NCBI GenBank assembly: GCA_031257655.1 | Contig: JAIROF010000137.1 | Location: forward strand, 1-12,844 | DNA length: 12,844 nt | Source: Prevotellaceae bacterium | GTDB taxonomy: Bacteria > Bacteroidota > Bacteroidia > Bacteroidales > UBA932 | Reading direction: 5' to 3' | Shown here: piece after piece, positions 6,163 to 12,844 of the stretch | Layout: the number at the start of each line of letters is the position of its first letter | Numbering within the stretch: the stretch's first letter is position 1 | Notes under the pieces: model-generated | Databases searched by the model: none | What the model was told of the DNA's origin: nothing | Seen by the model: the letters and a program-made list of their open reading frames with translations, nothing else | Made by a program: the position numbers and the translations under genes

Positions 6163-7563
6163 ATGATCCATAAATCACGAATCGCCAAGGCCAGAAGGGT
6201 GCTCAACCAAATGCGCAGCGCGCGGAGCATCGTAAGCCCCTTTGCCAAATTTCTAAAGCAGCAAACCACAGGCGGTATTCTGCTGCTCCTTTTTAGCGCC
6301 ATTGCCGTTGCCGCAGCCAACATTCCGTCGTTGCAGTGGCTGCACCACTTTTGGGACAAAGACCTCACGCTGACGTTCAACTTCAACGCCAGCTTCCTGC
6401 CCCTGCACACCGTGAGGGAGTGGATCAACAGCGGGCTTATGACCATTTTCTTCTTCTTTCTGGGCCTGGAAATAAAGCGGGAAATGGTAACCGAATGGTC
6501 GTCGTCGCGCAGCGTGCGGCTGCCCATATTCGCCGCCATTGGCGGAGTGGTGGCGCCGGCAGCCATTTACTTTGCCGTTGCCCTTGCCGGCGGCAGCAGC
6601 GCCGACAGCGCACCGGGATGGGGCATGGCAACCACCACAGGGCTGGCCTTCACCATTTGCATGCTCACGCTGCTCAGGTCGCGCATCTCGCGCGGCGTTA
6701 AGGTGCTCATAACGTCGGTAGCCATTATCGACACCCTTGCTACCGTTACCGTGCTCTCCCTGCTATACCCCACCCACGCCATCTACATCGGGTTTATCGT
6801 AGCCGCAGCGGCCATTGTCTGCGCGCTGGCGCTGCTCAACCGCCTGCGCGTCAACTACGCATTCCCCTACTTAGTGCTGGGAATTTTGCTGTGGTTCTTC
6901 GTGCTGCGCTCCGGCATACACGCCGCCCTTGCCGGCGTAATCTTGGCGCTCACCATCCCATCGAGCATACGAATCAACCAGATTCGCTTCTACGCCCGCA
7001 GCAAGTTCATGCTCGAAAAATTTAAGGAGGCCTACAACACCGCCACGCCGCTGCTCAAAAACGAGCAGGAGCAGAAGCAAGTAGACAACATCTTGCGCGA
7101 AATAAACAACGTCACGCCGCTCATTTTACGCGCCGAAAACGCCGTGTACCCCTGGGTGCACTTCTGCATCATGCCGCTCTTTGCGCTGGCCAACATCGGC
7201 ATCATCATCAACCCCGCGTCGGTAGAGCTGCTCACAAGCGCCACCGCCCTGGGCGTCTTCCTGGGGCTTACGCTCGGCAAGCCCGTGGGCATTACGCTGA
7301 TGAGCTTCGTAGCCGTCAAGCTCAAGCTGGCAGCCCTCCCCGAAAAAGCGCGGTGGACGGAGATCATCGGCGGCAGCGTGCTGGCAGGAATGGGATTCTC
7401 CATGTCCATATTTGCCGCAGCTGTGACTTTTAGCGGCCTGGATGTGGCTGATTTGCAAAATTTAGGAAAACTCATAGCGCTAATATCAACCTTATTTGCA
7501 GCGCTTTGCGGGTGCATTATCATTCTTGCCGCCTGCAAAAAGCATACTTCATACGCCACCTGA
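6163..7563 (+). CDS. nhaA: NhaA-family Na+/H+ antiporter homologue with altered active site
   Basis: This 466-residue polytopic membrane protein aligns along its length with NhaA. Landmarks are FFFFLGLEIKREM (96-108), SGIHAALAGVI (250-260), PLFALANIG (338-346), LGKPVGITL (371-379) and AGMGFSMSIFAAA (408-420). Classical NhaA exchanges Na+ or Li+ for protons through two adjacent aspartates (E. coli D163, D164) in the crossed-helix assembly. Here the motif reads AIIDTLAT: D190 is kept but the second aspartate is T191. E. coli D133 (ATDIAF) is replaced by glycine (TTGLAF, G160), while the lysine matching K300 is kept (K373). The codons GAC ACC are clear at 6730-6735. A soluble insert at about 270-325 makes it longer than E. 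coli NhaA (388 aa). The family is certain; whether it still moves Na+ is doubtful. Start ATG 6163 lacks an obvious SD sequence. Confidence 0.9.
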   Translation: MIHKSRIAKARRVLNQMRSARSIVSPFAKFLKQQTTGGILLLLFSAIAVAAANIPSLQWLHHFWDKDLTLTFNFNASFLPLHTVREWINSGLMTIFFFFLGLEIKREMVTEWSSSRSVRLPIFAAIGGVVAPAAIYFAVALAGGSSADSAPGWGMATTTGLAFTICMLTLLRSRISRGVKVLITSVAIIDTLATVTVLSLLYPTHAIYIGFIVAAAAIVCALALLNRLRVNYAFPYLVLGILLWFFVLRSGIHAALAGVILALTIPSSIRINQIRFYARSKFMLEKFKEAYNTATPLLKNEQEQKQVDNILREINNVTPLILRAENAVYPWVHFCIMPLFALANIGIIINPASVELLTSATALGVFLGLTLGKPVGITLMSFVAVKLKLAALPEKARWTEIIGGSVLAGMGFSMSIFAAAVTFSGLDVADLQNLGKLIALISTLFAALCGCIIILAACKKHTSYAT

Positions 7564-7585
7564 ACTTGATTTCACTTTTTTTTTA

Positions 7586-7593
7586 TACCTTTG
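7586..7593 (+). promoter_or_regulatory. -7 box of the FKBP gene promoter
   Basis: TACCTTTG, followed by C, matches the Bacteroidota -7 consensus TAnnTTTG exactly. Only a partial -33 element (CTTG at 7565-7568, spacing 17) is present. The expected start near 7599 gives an AT-rich leader of about 120 bases. It lies 23 bp after the nhaA stop codon, so the FKBP gene is probably transcribed separately. Confidence 0.5.
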
Positions 7594-7630
7594 CCCCACT
7601 AATTTCTTTATCAAATAAAACCGTAAATAA

Positions 7631-7646
7631 AACGAGCATGTTCGTT
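7631..7646. promoter_or_regulatory. 16-bp near-palindrome in the FKBP leader
   Basis: AACGAGCATGTTCGTT differs from a perfect palindrome by only one symmetric pair (14 of 16 bases symmetric). It lies in the presumed 5' leader, where a repressor or activator site, or a small RNA hairpin, would be plausible. A second small inverted repeat (AAATGAA 7660-7666 with TTCATTT 7681-7687) follows. Function is unknown. Confidence 0.3.
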
Positions 7647-7719
7647 AAACCATTATCAAAAATGAAATTCACATGCGAACTTCATTTAACAATTACACAC
7701 AAAAAAAATATCTACCTAA

Positions 7720-8415
7720 ATGAAAATGATTAGAACAGGCATTCTGACAGCAGCCTTATGCGGCATGGTGTCTATTTCGTGCACTTCCGGCGGGCTGAAC
7801 GCCAAGAGCAGCGCTCTCGACTCGGTAAGCTATGCTTTTGGCATCAACATTGGCCAAAGCTTAAGCAACGTAAAAATCAAAGGCCTCAGCGTTGACGCCA
7901 TCGCCCAGGGAATCCGCGACGTGCTGAGCAACGACGGAGAAAATGCCGCGCTCACCAACGAAGAAAGCATCGCCATCATTGAGAGCTTCTTCAAAAAGAT
8001 GCAGGAAGAAATGCTTGCTCGCAACCTCAAAGAAGGCGCAGATTTTCTGGCAAAAAACAAGACCGAAGAGGGCGTGATAACCACCGCAAGCGGCTTGCAG
8101 TACAAGATCATCACCGAAGGCGCCGGCCCCAAGCCCGCCGAAACCGACGAGGTGGAGGTCAACTACCGCGGCACGCTGCTCTCCGGCGACGAATTTGACT
8201 CCTCCTACGAGCGCGGTCAAGCCGCAAAGTTCAAGCTGAATCAGGTTATCAAAGGTTGGACAGAAGGATTGCAGCTCGTAAACGAAGGCTCCAAAGTGCA
8301 ATTCTGGATCCCCGCAGAGCTGGCCTACGGCGAGCAGGGCGGCGGACGCATTGAGCCAAACTCAACCCTCATTTTCGAGGTTGAGCTGTTAAAGGTGAAC
8401 AAAAGTGCAGAGTGA
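7720..8415 (+). CDS. FKBP-type peptidyl-prolyl cis-trans isomerase, lipoprotein (FkpA/Mip-like)
   Basis: The 231-residue protein starts with a lipoprotein signal (MKMIRTGILTAALCGMVSIS, then C21), so it should be lipid-anchored in the periplasm-facing envelope. Residues about 32-112 match the helical N-terminal dimerisation domain of FkpA/Mip proteins (SVSYAFGINIGQ, then a long charged helix). Residues about 126-227 are a complete FKBP domain with the pocket residues visible: VNYRGTLLSGDEFDSSY (147-163), VIKGWTEGL (176-184), IPAELAYGEQGGG (197-209) and IEPNSTLIFEVELL (211-224). It would speed proline isomerisation and act as a chaperone for exported proteins. The residues after C21 (TSGG) lack the acidic surface-export signal described for some Bacteroidota lipoproteins, which suggests a periplasmic orientation. 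It has its own promoter candidate and ends at a hairpin. Confidence 0.95.
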   Translation: MKMIRTGILTAALCGMVSISCTSGGLNAKSSALDSVSYAFGINIGQSLSNVKIKGLSVDAIAQGIRDVLSNDGENAALTNEESIAIIESFFKKMQEEMLARNLKEGADFLAKNKTEEGVITTASGLQYKIITEGAGPKPAETDEVEVNYRGTLLSGDEFDSSYERGQAAKFKLNQVIKGWTEGLQLVNEGSKVQFWIPAELAYGEQGGGRIEPNSTLIFEVELLKVNKSAE

Positions 8416-8437
8416 GAAAGTGTCTGAGAAAAGGTCG

Positions 8438-8487
8438 CTGAGCACATAAAAGTAGCGGCATGGCGTCCGCTACTTTTATGCGCTTAG
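8438..8487 (+). terminator. Terminator-like hairpin after the FKBP gene
   Basis: Bases 8438-8458 pair with 8467-8487: 21 positions with one mismatch and one G-U, closed by an 8-base loop. The stem contains ATAAAAGTAGCGG. It begins 22 bp after the FKBP stop. There is no long T-run behind it, so efficiency is uncertain, but position and stability fit a terminator separating the FKBP gene from the next operon. The rest of the gap 8488-8550 shows no clear promoter. Confidence 0.65.
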
Positions 8488-8550
8488 CCCCCAATTTGGC
8501 GACCTGGCGGTCATTGGTTTTTCAACGCTGCGCAAATTTTTTTTAGCGCT

Positions 8551-9399
8551 ATGATGATTTCTGTTTTAAATTTCGGCATAGCAGCGGCTCCGCTTAGGCG
8601 GACTGCTCGGGCTATGCTCCCCATAGCCGCTGCAACCCTGCTGGTGTGCAGCTGCCAAGCTCCGCAAGAGCCTATTCGATACACCACCATTTGCGCTACG
8701 CTCAACGAAGCGGTAGCGGTGGGCGATACCGTGTGCTACCCCCGGCAATTTTACCGCTACCCGCAGCTGCACCGCATGGCCAACACTGCGGCGCAAGACG
8801 CCCTCAACCGGCTGCTCAAGCTGGCGGATTTCGACGGCCTGCAGGCCGACGCCCAGTACCGCAACGTGCAGCGGCTGGATAGCCTGCCCTCCTTTGAGCA
8901 CGAATACATGTACTCCTGCGACCGGATACAAATCAGCTGCCTGAACGACGAGCTCATATCGTACAGCGGCCTGACAGAATATAGCGGCGGTGCGCACCCC
9001 AGCTTTGCGCTCCGCAAAGCGCGCACCCTTGCCCTCAACACCCTGCAACCCATACCGCTCAACGACCTGTTTGTAGGCGACTACAGGCCATTTTTCAAAG
9101 CCTGCCTCGCCTCCTCGGAGCAGCTCGCCGGGTTTGTAAGCAACAATACCGTTGAGATCAACGAATGGGACGCCTCCTGCAACGATATCCTCGACGCGCT
9201 GCTGGTACACGTCGACACCATGAGCACCTCGGCCAACATGCTGGTGGGCGACGCCGCGCTAAGCATCGTGCAGGTCGATTTTCGCGATTTTGGCTGCCCG
9301 GAGGTCATGCGCGGCGTAGTAGAGGTGCGCATACCCTACCCTGCGCTTGCCCCGTACATCAACCCAGCGGGGCCGCTGCGGCATTTTTTAGGCCAATGA
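8551..9399 (+). CDS. DUF3298/DUF4163-type lipoprotein
   Basis: A 282-residue exported protein. The N-terminus has arginines at 16, 17 and 20, a hydrophobic stretch (22-32) and the lipobox-like V-C-S-C35, so it is probably a lipoprotein. The body matches the DUF4163-DUF3298 arrangement common in Bacteroidota: YSGGAHPSF at 144-152, followed by LNTLQPIPLNDLF (162-174), and a C-terminal DUF3298-like end with VRIPYPALAPYINPAGP (259-275). The biochemical role of the family is unknown; related domains occur in cell-wall-associated proteins. The ATG at 8551 is preferred over internal ATG 8614, which would remove the charged signal-peptide head. Its stop TGA overlaps the ubiE start (ATGA), so it is the first gene of the four-gene block. 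Confidence 0.8.
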   Translation: MMISVLNFGIAAAPLRRTARAMLPIAAATLLVCSCQAPQEPIRYTTICATLNEAVAVGDTVCYPRQFYRYPQLHRMANTAAQDALNRLLKLADFDGLQADAQYRNVQRLDSLPSFEHEYMYSCDRIQISCLNDELISYSGLTEYSGGAHPSFALRKARTLALNTLQPIPLNDLFVGDYRPFFKACLASSEQLAGFVSNNTVEINEWDASCNDILDALLVHVDTMSTSANMLVGDAALSIVQVDFRDFGCPEVMRGVVEVRIPYPALAPYINPAGPLRHFLGQ

Positions 9400-10103
9400 A
9401 GCCAAAAGCGCACTCCGGCGGTACTCAGAAAGAGCAGGTGGCCGAAATGTTCGACAGCATTTCGCGGCAGTACGACCTGCTCAACCGCCTGCTTTCGCTG
9501 GGCGTTGACCGATGGTGGCGGAAAAGCATGGCAAAGCGCGTGCGGCGGCACAAGCCCCAAAGCGTGCTCGACGTGGCCACCGGCACCGGCGATTCGGCTA
9601 TAGCGCTGAAAAAATGCGGCGCCGCGCGCATTGTGGGCGTCGATATAGCAGAGCAAATGCTGAAGCATGCCCGCAAAAAACCTGCGGCGGCGGGCATCGA
9701 ATTTGTCAAAGCCGACGGTGAGCGCCTCCCGTTCGACAACGGCTGCTTTGACGCGGTGACCATTGCATTCGGCATCCGAAACTTTGAGCAGCGCCGGAAA
9801 GGCCTGCAGGAAATGCAGCGGGTGCTCAAGCAAAACGGCCTGCTCGTTGTGCTGGAGCTCTCAATGCCGGCCAACAGGATCATGCGACGCCTGTACAAGC
9901 TATACTTTTTGAGGGTCGTACCTGCGCTGGGAAAGCTGGTTTCGCGCAACAGCTACGCATACCGCTACCTGCCTTGCTCGGTTGACGAATTTCCGCCACA
10001 ACAAGCGTTTGCGGCCGAAATCAAAAACGCGGGCTTTGAAAGGGTAAAAGCAACGGCGCTGAGCGGAGGATTAGCGACCATATACGAAGCGAAAAAAAAG
10101 TGA
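9396..10103 (+). CDS. ubiE: Demethylmenaquinone methyltransferase UbiE/MenG
   Basis: This 235-residue class I SAM-dependent methyltransferase adds the methyl group to demethylmenaquinone, the last step of menaquinone synthesis, which is the expected quinone in Bacteroidota. Motifs are FDSISRQYDLLNRLLSLG (19-36), SAM-binding LDVATGTGD (58-66), GVDIAEQML (81-89), the family signature AVTIAFGIRNF (120-130), and SYAYRYLPCSVDEFP (186-200). All are intact and the length is typical. The frame is open for 77 codons upstream, but ATG 9396 is chosen because the protein then starts at the family position and overlaps the preceding stop as ATGA. Its own stop overlaps the GTG start of porT. Coupling to porT suggests co-regulation rather than shared chemistry. 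Confidence 0.95.
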   Translation: MKPKAHSGGTQKEQVAEMFDSISRQYDLLNRLLSLGVDRWWRKSMAKRVRRHKPQSVLDVATGTGDSAIALKKCGAARIVGVDIAEQMLKHARKKPAAAGIEFVKADGERLPFDNGCFDAVTIAFGIRNFEQRRKGLQEMQRVLKQNGLLVVLELSMPANRIMRRLYKLYFLRVVPALGKLVSRNSYAYRYLPCSVDEFPPQQAFAAEIKNAGFERVKATALSGGLATIYEAKKK

Positions 10104-10972
10104 AAAATTACAGCCTATTCATAGCAGCTGCGGTAGGGTTTTGCACCGCCGTTGATGCACAAGATAAATCATCCTTAGTCCCTAACCCCGGTAACAATGG
10201 GACGGGAAAAATTGTGCGGGCAGCAGATGCTGCCCAGCTCAAAAGACCTCTGTACACCCCAAGCAGATTCGACGACAAACCGCCGGGATTCCCCAACAAG
10301 CTCATCTCAAAGCCATTTACGCAGCAACAGTACGACTATACCAAGCGCCTGCACTTCGGCTTTGTGGTGTCGGCGAGCGCGCTCGACTTCAAAATTATCA
10401 GCAACAAGCAAACACAGCACGACTTTGGAGATGGGGAGTATAACTACTTTACAGATGTAACGGCGCTCTCGCCGGCAATGGGGGTAGCCGCCCTAATGGA
10501 CTACCGCATCAACCACTCATTTAGCCTCCGCCTACAGCTGGGGCCAACGTTCGGCTCGCGCACCATAACCTACTATGACGCAGATAAGGATAACGAAATC
10601 AACGAAATCATGCACATGGAATCGGTGCTGATAGAAGCGGCCTTCCTGCTAAAGTACAAAGCGCTGCGGCATAGCGACGTCAGACCCTACATTATAGCCG
10701 GGCTTACCCCCACCTGCGACGCAGCGGCATTCAAAAGCTTCAACGAAAAGAGACATATCTACATCGCTCTTAACCCGTTTGACCTGGCGCTTGCCTCCGG
10801 ATTTGGCGTGGACATATATGCGGACTACTTTAAATTCTCACTTGAGCTAAAATACGTTATGGGTATGACGAATAACCTATCCACCAAATCGCTGGATGAA
10901 TACGTAGAATACACCAATGCCATAGACAAAATGTATTCGCAAGCGTTCGTGCTTTCAATCATTTTTGAATGA
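10100..10972 (+). CDS. porT: PorT-family protein of the type IX secretion system
   Basis: The 290-residue product resembles PorT/SprT, an outer-membrane beta-barrel protein needed for T9SS secretion. Recognisable blocks are RLHFGFVVSASALDFKI (83-99), the strand LRLQLGPTFGSRTITYY (143-159), MESVLIEAAFLLKYKALR (173-190), RPYIIAGL (195-202), NPFDLALASGFGVDIYADYFKFSLELK (about 225-251) and the end YTNAIDKMYSQAFVLSIIFE (271-290). A signal peptide (MKNYSLFIAAAVGFCTAVDA) is followed by about 60 residues of proline- and charge-rich sequence before the barrel, longer than I expect for the family. The start is GTG, overlapping the ubiE stop as GTGA. No ATG precedes the signal peptide in this frame. The stop overlaps the next gene as ATGA. 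Confidence 0.88.
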   Translation: MKNYSLFIAAAVGFCTAVDAQDKSSLVPNPGNNGTGKIVRAADAAQLKRPLYTPSRFDDKPPGFPNKLISKPFTQQQYDYTKRLHFGFVVSASALDFKIISNKQTQHDFGDGEYNYFTDVTALSPAMGVAALMDYRINHSFSLRLQLGPTFGSRTITYYDADKDNEINEIMHMESVLIEAAFLLKYKALRHSDVRPYIIAGLTPTCDAAAFKSFNEKRHIYIALNPFDLALASGFGVDIYADYFKFSLELKYVMGMTNNLSTKSLDEYVEYTNAIDKMYSQAFVLSIIFE

Positions 10973-12519
10973 TATGCCCCCTGCGAACCGGAGCTCTCCT
11001 GGCCCTGCTCACCGCTACGACGGCTACAGCCACGGCTACAACGGTCGCCAACGCCCCGCCCGCCGACAGCAGCGCCGCGCCGGCATACGCCTTTGCCACC
11101 GTAAAGCGCATCGACGCGACGGACGAACAGCAAGAGTGGCTCCGCAAGGCCGGCATTGACCTGAAAAAATTTGAGGGAAAACCGGCCGACAAGTCGCTCA
11201 TGACCGGCGTGCTGCAAAAGTTTATCCGCCACTGCGAAAACAACGGCTACCCCTTTGCCCGCGCGCAGCTCGGCAACGTTCGCATCGACTCGGGCTACTT
11301 CTACGCCACGCTGACGCTCAGCCGGGGAAACCTCATCACCATAGATTCGCTAATCGTAAAGGGGGCAGCGCGCGTGCGCCCCTCCTTTCTGCAAAAGCAC
11401 CTGGGGCTGCGCAAGCCTCGCCTCTACTCCGAAACCTTTGTGAACGATGTGGACAGGCGAATAAACGAGCTGGCCTTTGTGAGCACGGCGCAGCCCTCGG
11501 CGGTGGAGTTCCGGCAGCGCTCGTCAACGCTGTACACCTACCTGATGGCAGGCAAAGCCAACCGCGCAAGCGGGATGGCCGCCTTTAGCACCGACGAAAA
11601 CGGTAAGCTGCAGCTGAACGGCGAAGCGTCGCTCTTTGCGGCAAACCTCTTCAAAGGCGGCGAAGAGCTTGGTCTCGACTGGAGCAGCCCGGACAAAAAA
11701 ACGCAGCTGCTGCGCGTCGCCGCAGGCATACCCTACCTCATCCTGGGGACGATTGGCGCGCACGCGCAGCTCGACATGGAGCGCCGCGATACGCTCTACA
11801 TGCGGGTTAACGGACGCTTAGGCCTATCGGCACAGGTGAGCCGACACGCAAAAGCCTCGCTGTTTGCCGAGCTACAGCAGCACAGCAACACCGCCAACAC
11901 CCTGCAACCCGTAGCGGTGAACCTTACGCTCTACGGCGCCGACCTCACCATCCGCAGCGCCAGCCACCCGCAGTTTCCCCGCAGCGGCTACGCGGCCTAC
12001 CTTGCCCTGGCCGCCGGCAAGCGCAGCGTAACCACCTCCGCCAACAGCGCCACCGGCGTGAGCGTGGAGGGTACGGTCGACGCCTCGAGGCACTTCTTGT
12101 CAAGCCGGCGCACAAGCATTTTGGCGCGGGTGCAGGGAAAAGCAAAAGCCGCCTTTTCCGGCGCCGCCGGCGAGAGCCTGCTCCAGAGCGAGCTGCACAG
12201 CATTGGCGGCGCGGCTACCCTGAGAGGCTTCAACGAGCGAAGCATCCTCACGGAAGCCTACGCCATTGCCACCTTAGAGCCACGCCTCTTCTACGCCCCA
12301 CAAGGATACCTCCACACCTTCTACGACTTCGCCGTAGCGAGCAACCCCGAAGCATCGCGCACCGACAAGCGGAGCATGCTCCACAGCTTTGGGGCCGGAA
12401 CGCAGCTTGCCACAACCGCAGGAATTTTCGCCATTACCTACGCGCTGGGCTGCAAAATCGGAGAAAAACCGCTGCTGAAAAATGCAAAGGTGCATGTGGC
12501 CTATACAACGGTGTTCTGA
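10969..12519 (+). CDS. Short Omp85-superfamily (BamA/TamA-like) outer-membrane protein
   Basis: A 516-residue exported protein with signal peptide 1-28 (alanine/threonine rich). Residues about 75-125 look like one POTRA module (helix, then GYPFARAQLGNVRID and strand YFYATLTL). A second module runs at about 122-195 (ITIDSLIVKGAARVRPSFLQKHLGL, then helix). From NRASGMAAFS (198-207) onward strand-rich sequence forms a presumptive barrel. It includes the Omp85 conserved loop motif GGAATLRGF (413-421; the VRGF/Y equivalent) and ends VAYTTVF with terminal phenylalanine. Only one to two POTRA domains fit, fewer than BamA (five), so it is not the main BamA. Omp85 proteins insert or export beta-rich proteins across the outer membrane. 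Here it follows porT with a 4-bp overlap, hinting at a role in biogenesis of T9SS or other barrels. The stop TGA lies inside the first unit of a heptamer array. Confidence 0.85.
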   Translation: MICPLRTGALLALLTATTATATATTVANAPPADSSAAPAYAFATVKRIDATDEQQEWLRKAGIDLKKFEGKPADKSLMTGVLQKFIRHCENNGYPFARAQLGNVRIDSGYFYATLTLSRGNLITIDSLIVKGAARVRPSFLQKHLGLRKPRLYSETFVNDVDRRINELAFVSTAQPSAVEFRQRSSTLYTYLMAGKANRASGMAAFSTDENGKLQLNGEASLFAANLFKGGEELGLDWSSPDKKTQLLRVAAGIPYLILGTIGAHAQLDMERRDTLYMRVNGRLGLSAQVSRHAKASLFAELQQHSNTANTLQPVAVNLTLYGADLTIRSASHPQFPRSGYAAYLALAAGKRSVTTSANSATGVSVEGTVDASRHFLSSRRTSILARVQGKAKAAFSGAAGESLLQSELHSIGGAATLRGFNERSILTEAYAIATLEPRLFYAPQGYLHTFYDFAVASNPEASRTDKRSMLHSFGAGTQLATTAGIFAITYALGCKIGEKPLLKNAKVHVAYTTVF

Positions 12520-12572
12520 AAGTTGAAAGTTGAAAGTTGAAAGTTGAAAATTGAAAGTTGAAAGTTGAAAGT
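12517..12572 (+). repeat. Tandem heptamer array, 8 x TGAAAGT
   Basis: Eight consecutive copies of TGAAAGT (56 bp); only the fifth differs (TGAAAAT). The first three bases of copy one are the stop codon of the Omp85 gene. Related isolated copies occur upstream of nhaA near 6131-6137. Confidence 0.97.
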
Positions 12573-12578
12573 TACTTG

Positions 12579-12603
12579 TAGGGGCGGGGTTTGCCCGCCC
12601 TTA
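12579..12603 (+). terminator. GC-rich hairpin after the Omp85 gene
   Basis: GGGCGGG (12582-12588) pairs perfectly with CCCGCCC (12594-12600) around GTTTG. The stem extends outward by G-T, A-T and T-A pairs. It sits between two heptamer arrays and could end transcription of the four-gene block, although only TT follows the stem. Confidence 0.5.
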
Positions 12604-12615
12604 AGTGGAAAGGCT

Positions 12616-12664
12616 AATTCTCAATTCTCAATTCTCAATTCTCAATTCTCAATTCTCAATTCTC
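12616..12664 (+). repeat. Tandem heptamer array, 7 x AATTCTC
   Basis: Seven perfect copies of AATTCTC (49 bp). Read on the minus strand the unit is TTGAGAA, which resembles the TTGAAAG/TTGAAAA register of the first array. The two arrays are therefore diverged inverted relatives flanking the GC hairpin. Confidence 0.97.
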
Positions 12665-12844
12665 CGGCGCCTTGCTTTTAAGCCGACGTAGCGTGGACGC
12701 TACGCCGAGCGGAGCACGAGTGCGCGGAGTGGAGGAACCGCACTCCGCTTCGCTCCGGCTCCTCGACTTCGCTACCAATGACGAAGCGGGACTCCCCGTC
12801 ATTGATAACGCAGGAGAAATCTTTTCATAGCACCTCAAAAAAAG
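12665..12844. repeat. Second palindromic-element locus, including a 41-bp unit at 12770-12810
   Basis: Bases 12770-12783 (CGCTACCAATGACG) pair with 12797-12810 (12 of 14) around a 13-base loop. The wider stretch 12768-12812 matches 733-777 of the first element at 39 of 45 positions. Upstream, 12704-12765 is an imperfect GC-rich hairpin (GCGGAGTG with CACTCCGC), and 12687-12702 is a short palindrome (GTAGCGT, ACGCTAC). No gene was found here. A 60-codon minus-strand frame shares the run SLVAK with a frame in the first element only because both cross the same repeat. Confidence 0.75.

Noticed and set aside
7506..7733. A 75-codon plus-strand frame across the end of nhaA and the FKBP leader.
   Set aside because: It overlaps nhaA in another frame, contains the -7 box of the FKBP promoter, and resembles no protein.
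9165..9395. N-terminal extension of UbiE to an ATG at 9165.
   Set aside because: It would overlap most of the lipoprotein C-terminus in another frame and add 77 residues foreign to the family. ATG 9396 gives the normal UbiE start and an ATGA overlap.

Overview
The window comes from a moderately GC-rich member of the Bacteroidota. Three lines of evidence support this: a PorT-type gene of the type IX secretion system (T9SS); promoters that match the Bacteroidota -33/-7 pattern (TTTG, then TAnnTTTG) rather than the -35/-10 pattern; and start codons that mostly lack Shine-Dalgarno sequences. No rRNA, tRNA, CRISPR array or transposase gene was seen. Genus cannot be decided from this stretch.

Layout. 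(1) 1-440, minus strand: a TetR-family regulator cut by the window edge. Its Bacteroidota-type promoter overlaps a palindrome that looks like its own operator. (2) 590-775: a large nested palindromic element lying in the non-coding DNA between tetR and mnmE. (3) 842-3970, minus strand: the tRNA-modification GTPase MnmE behind an AspT/YidE-type membrane transporter, probably one transcript. (4) 4235-4630, minus strand: a very small exported beta-barrel-like protein of unknown role. (5) 4895-5947, plus strand: an arginase/agmatinase-superfamily ureohydrolase, followed by a second, unrelated 86-bp palindrome. (6) 6163-7563, plus strand: an NhaA-family antiporter that lacks the aspartate thought indispensable for cation binding. 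(7) 7720-8415, plus strand: an FKBP-type prolyl isomerase lipoprotein with its own promoter and a terminator-like hairpin. (8) 8551-12519, plus strand: four genes joined by three 4-bp overlaps: a DUF3298-type lipoprotein, UbiE/MenG methyltransferase, PorT, and a short Omp85 (BamA/TamA-like) protein. (9) 12517-12844: two heptanucleotide tandem arrays around a GC hairpin, then another copy of the palindromic unit seen at 590-775.

How the genes fit together. The four-gene block links menaquinone synthesis (UbiE/MenG) to outer-membrane and secretion functions (PorT, Omp85, a lipoprotein). The other genes are individual housekeeping or transport functions. I did not find a defence island, a biosynthetic cluster or a complete new system. 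The strongest unusual signals are the divergent NhaA active site, the Omp85 gene translationally coupled to porT, and the two families of palindromic or tandem repeats in the intergenic DNA.
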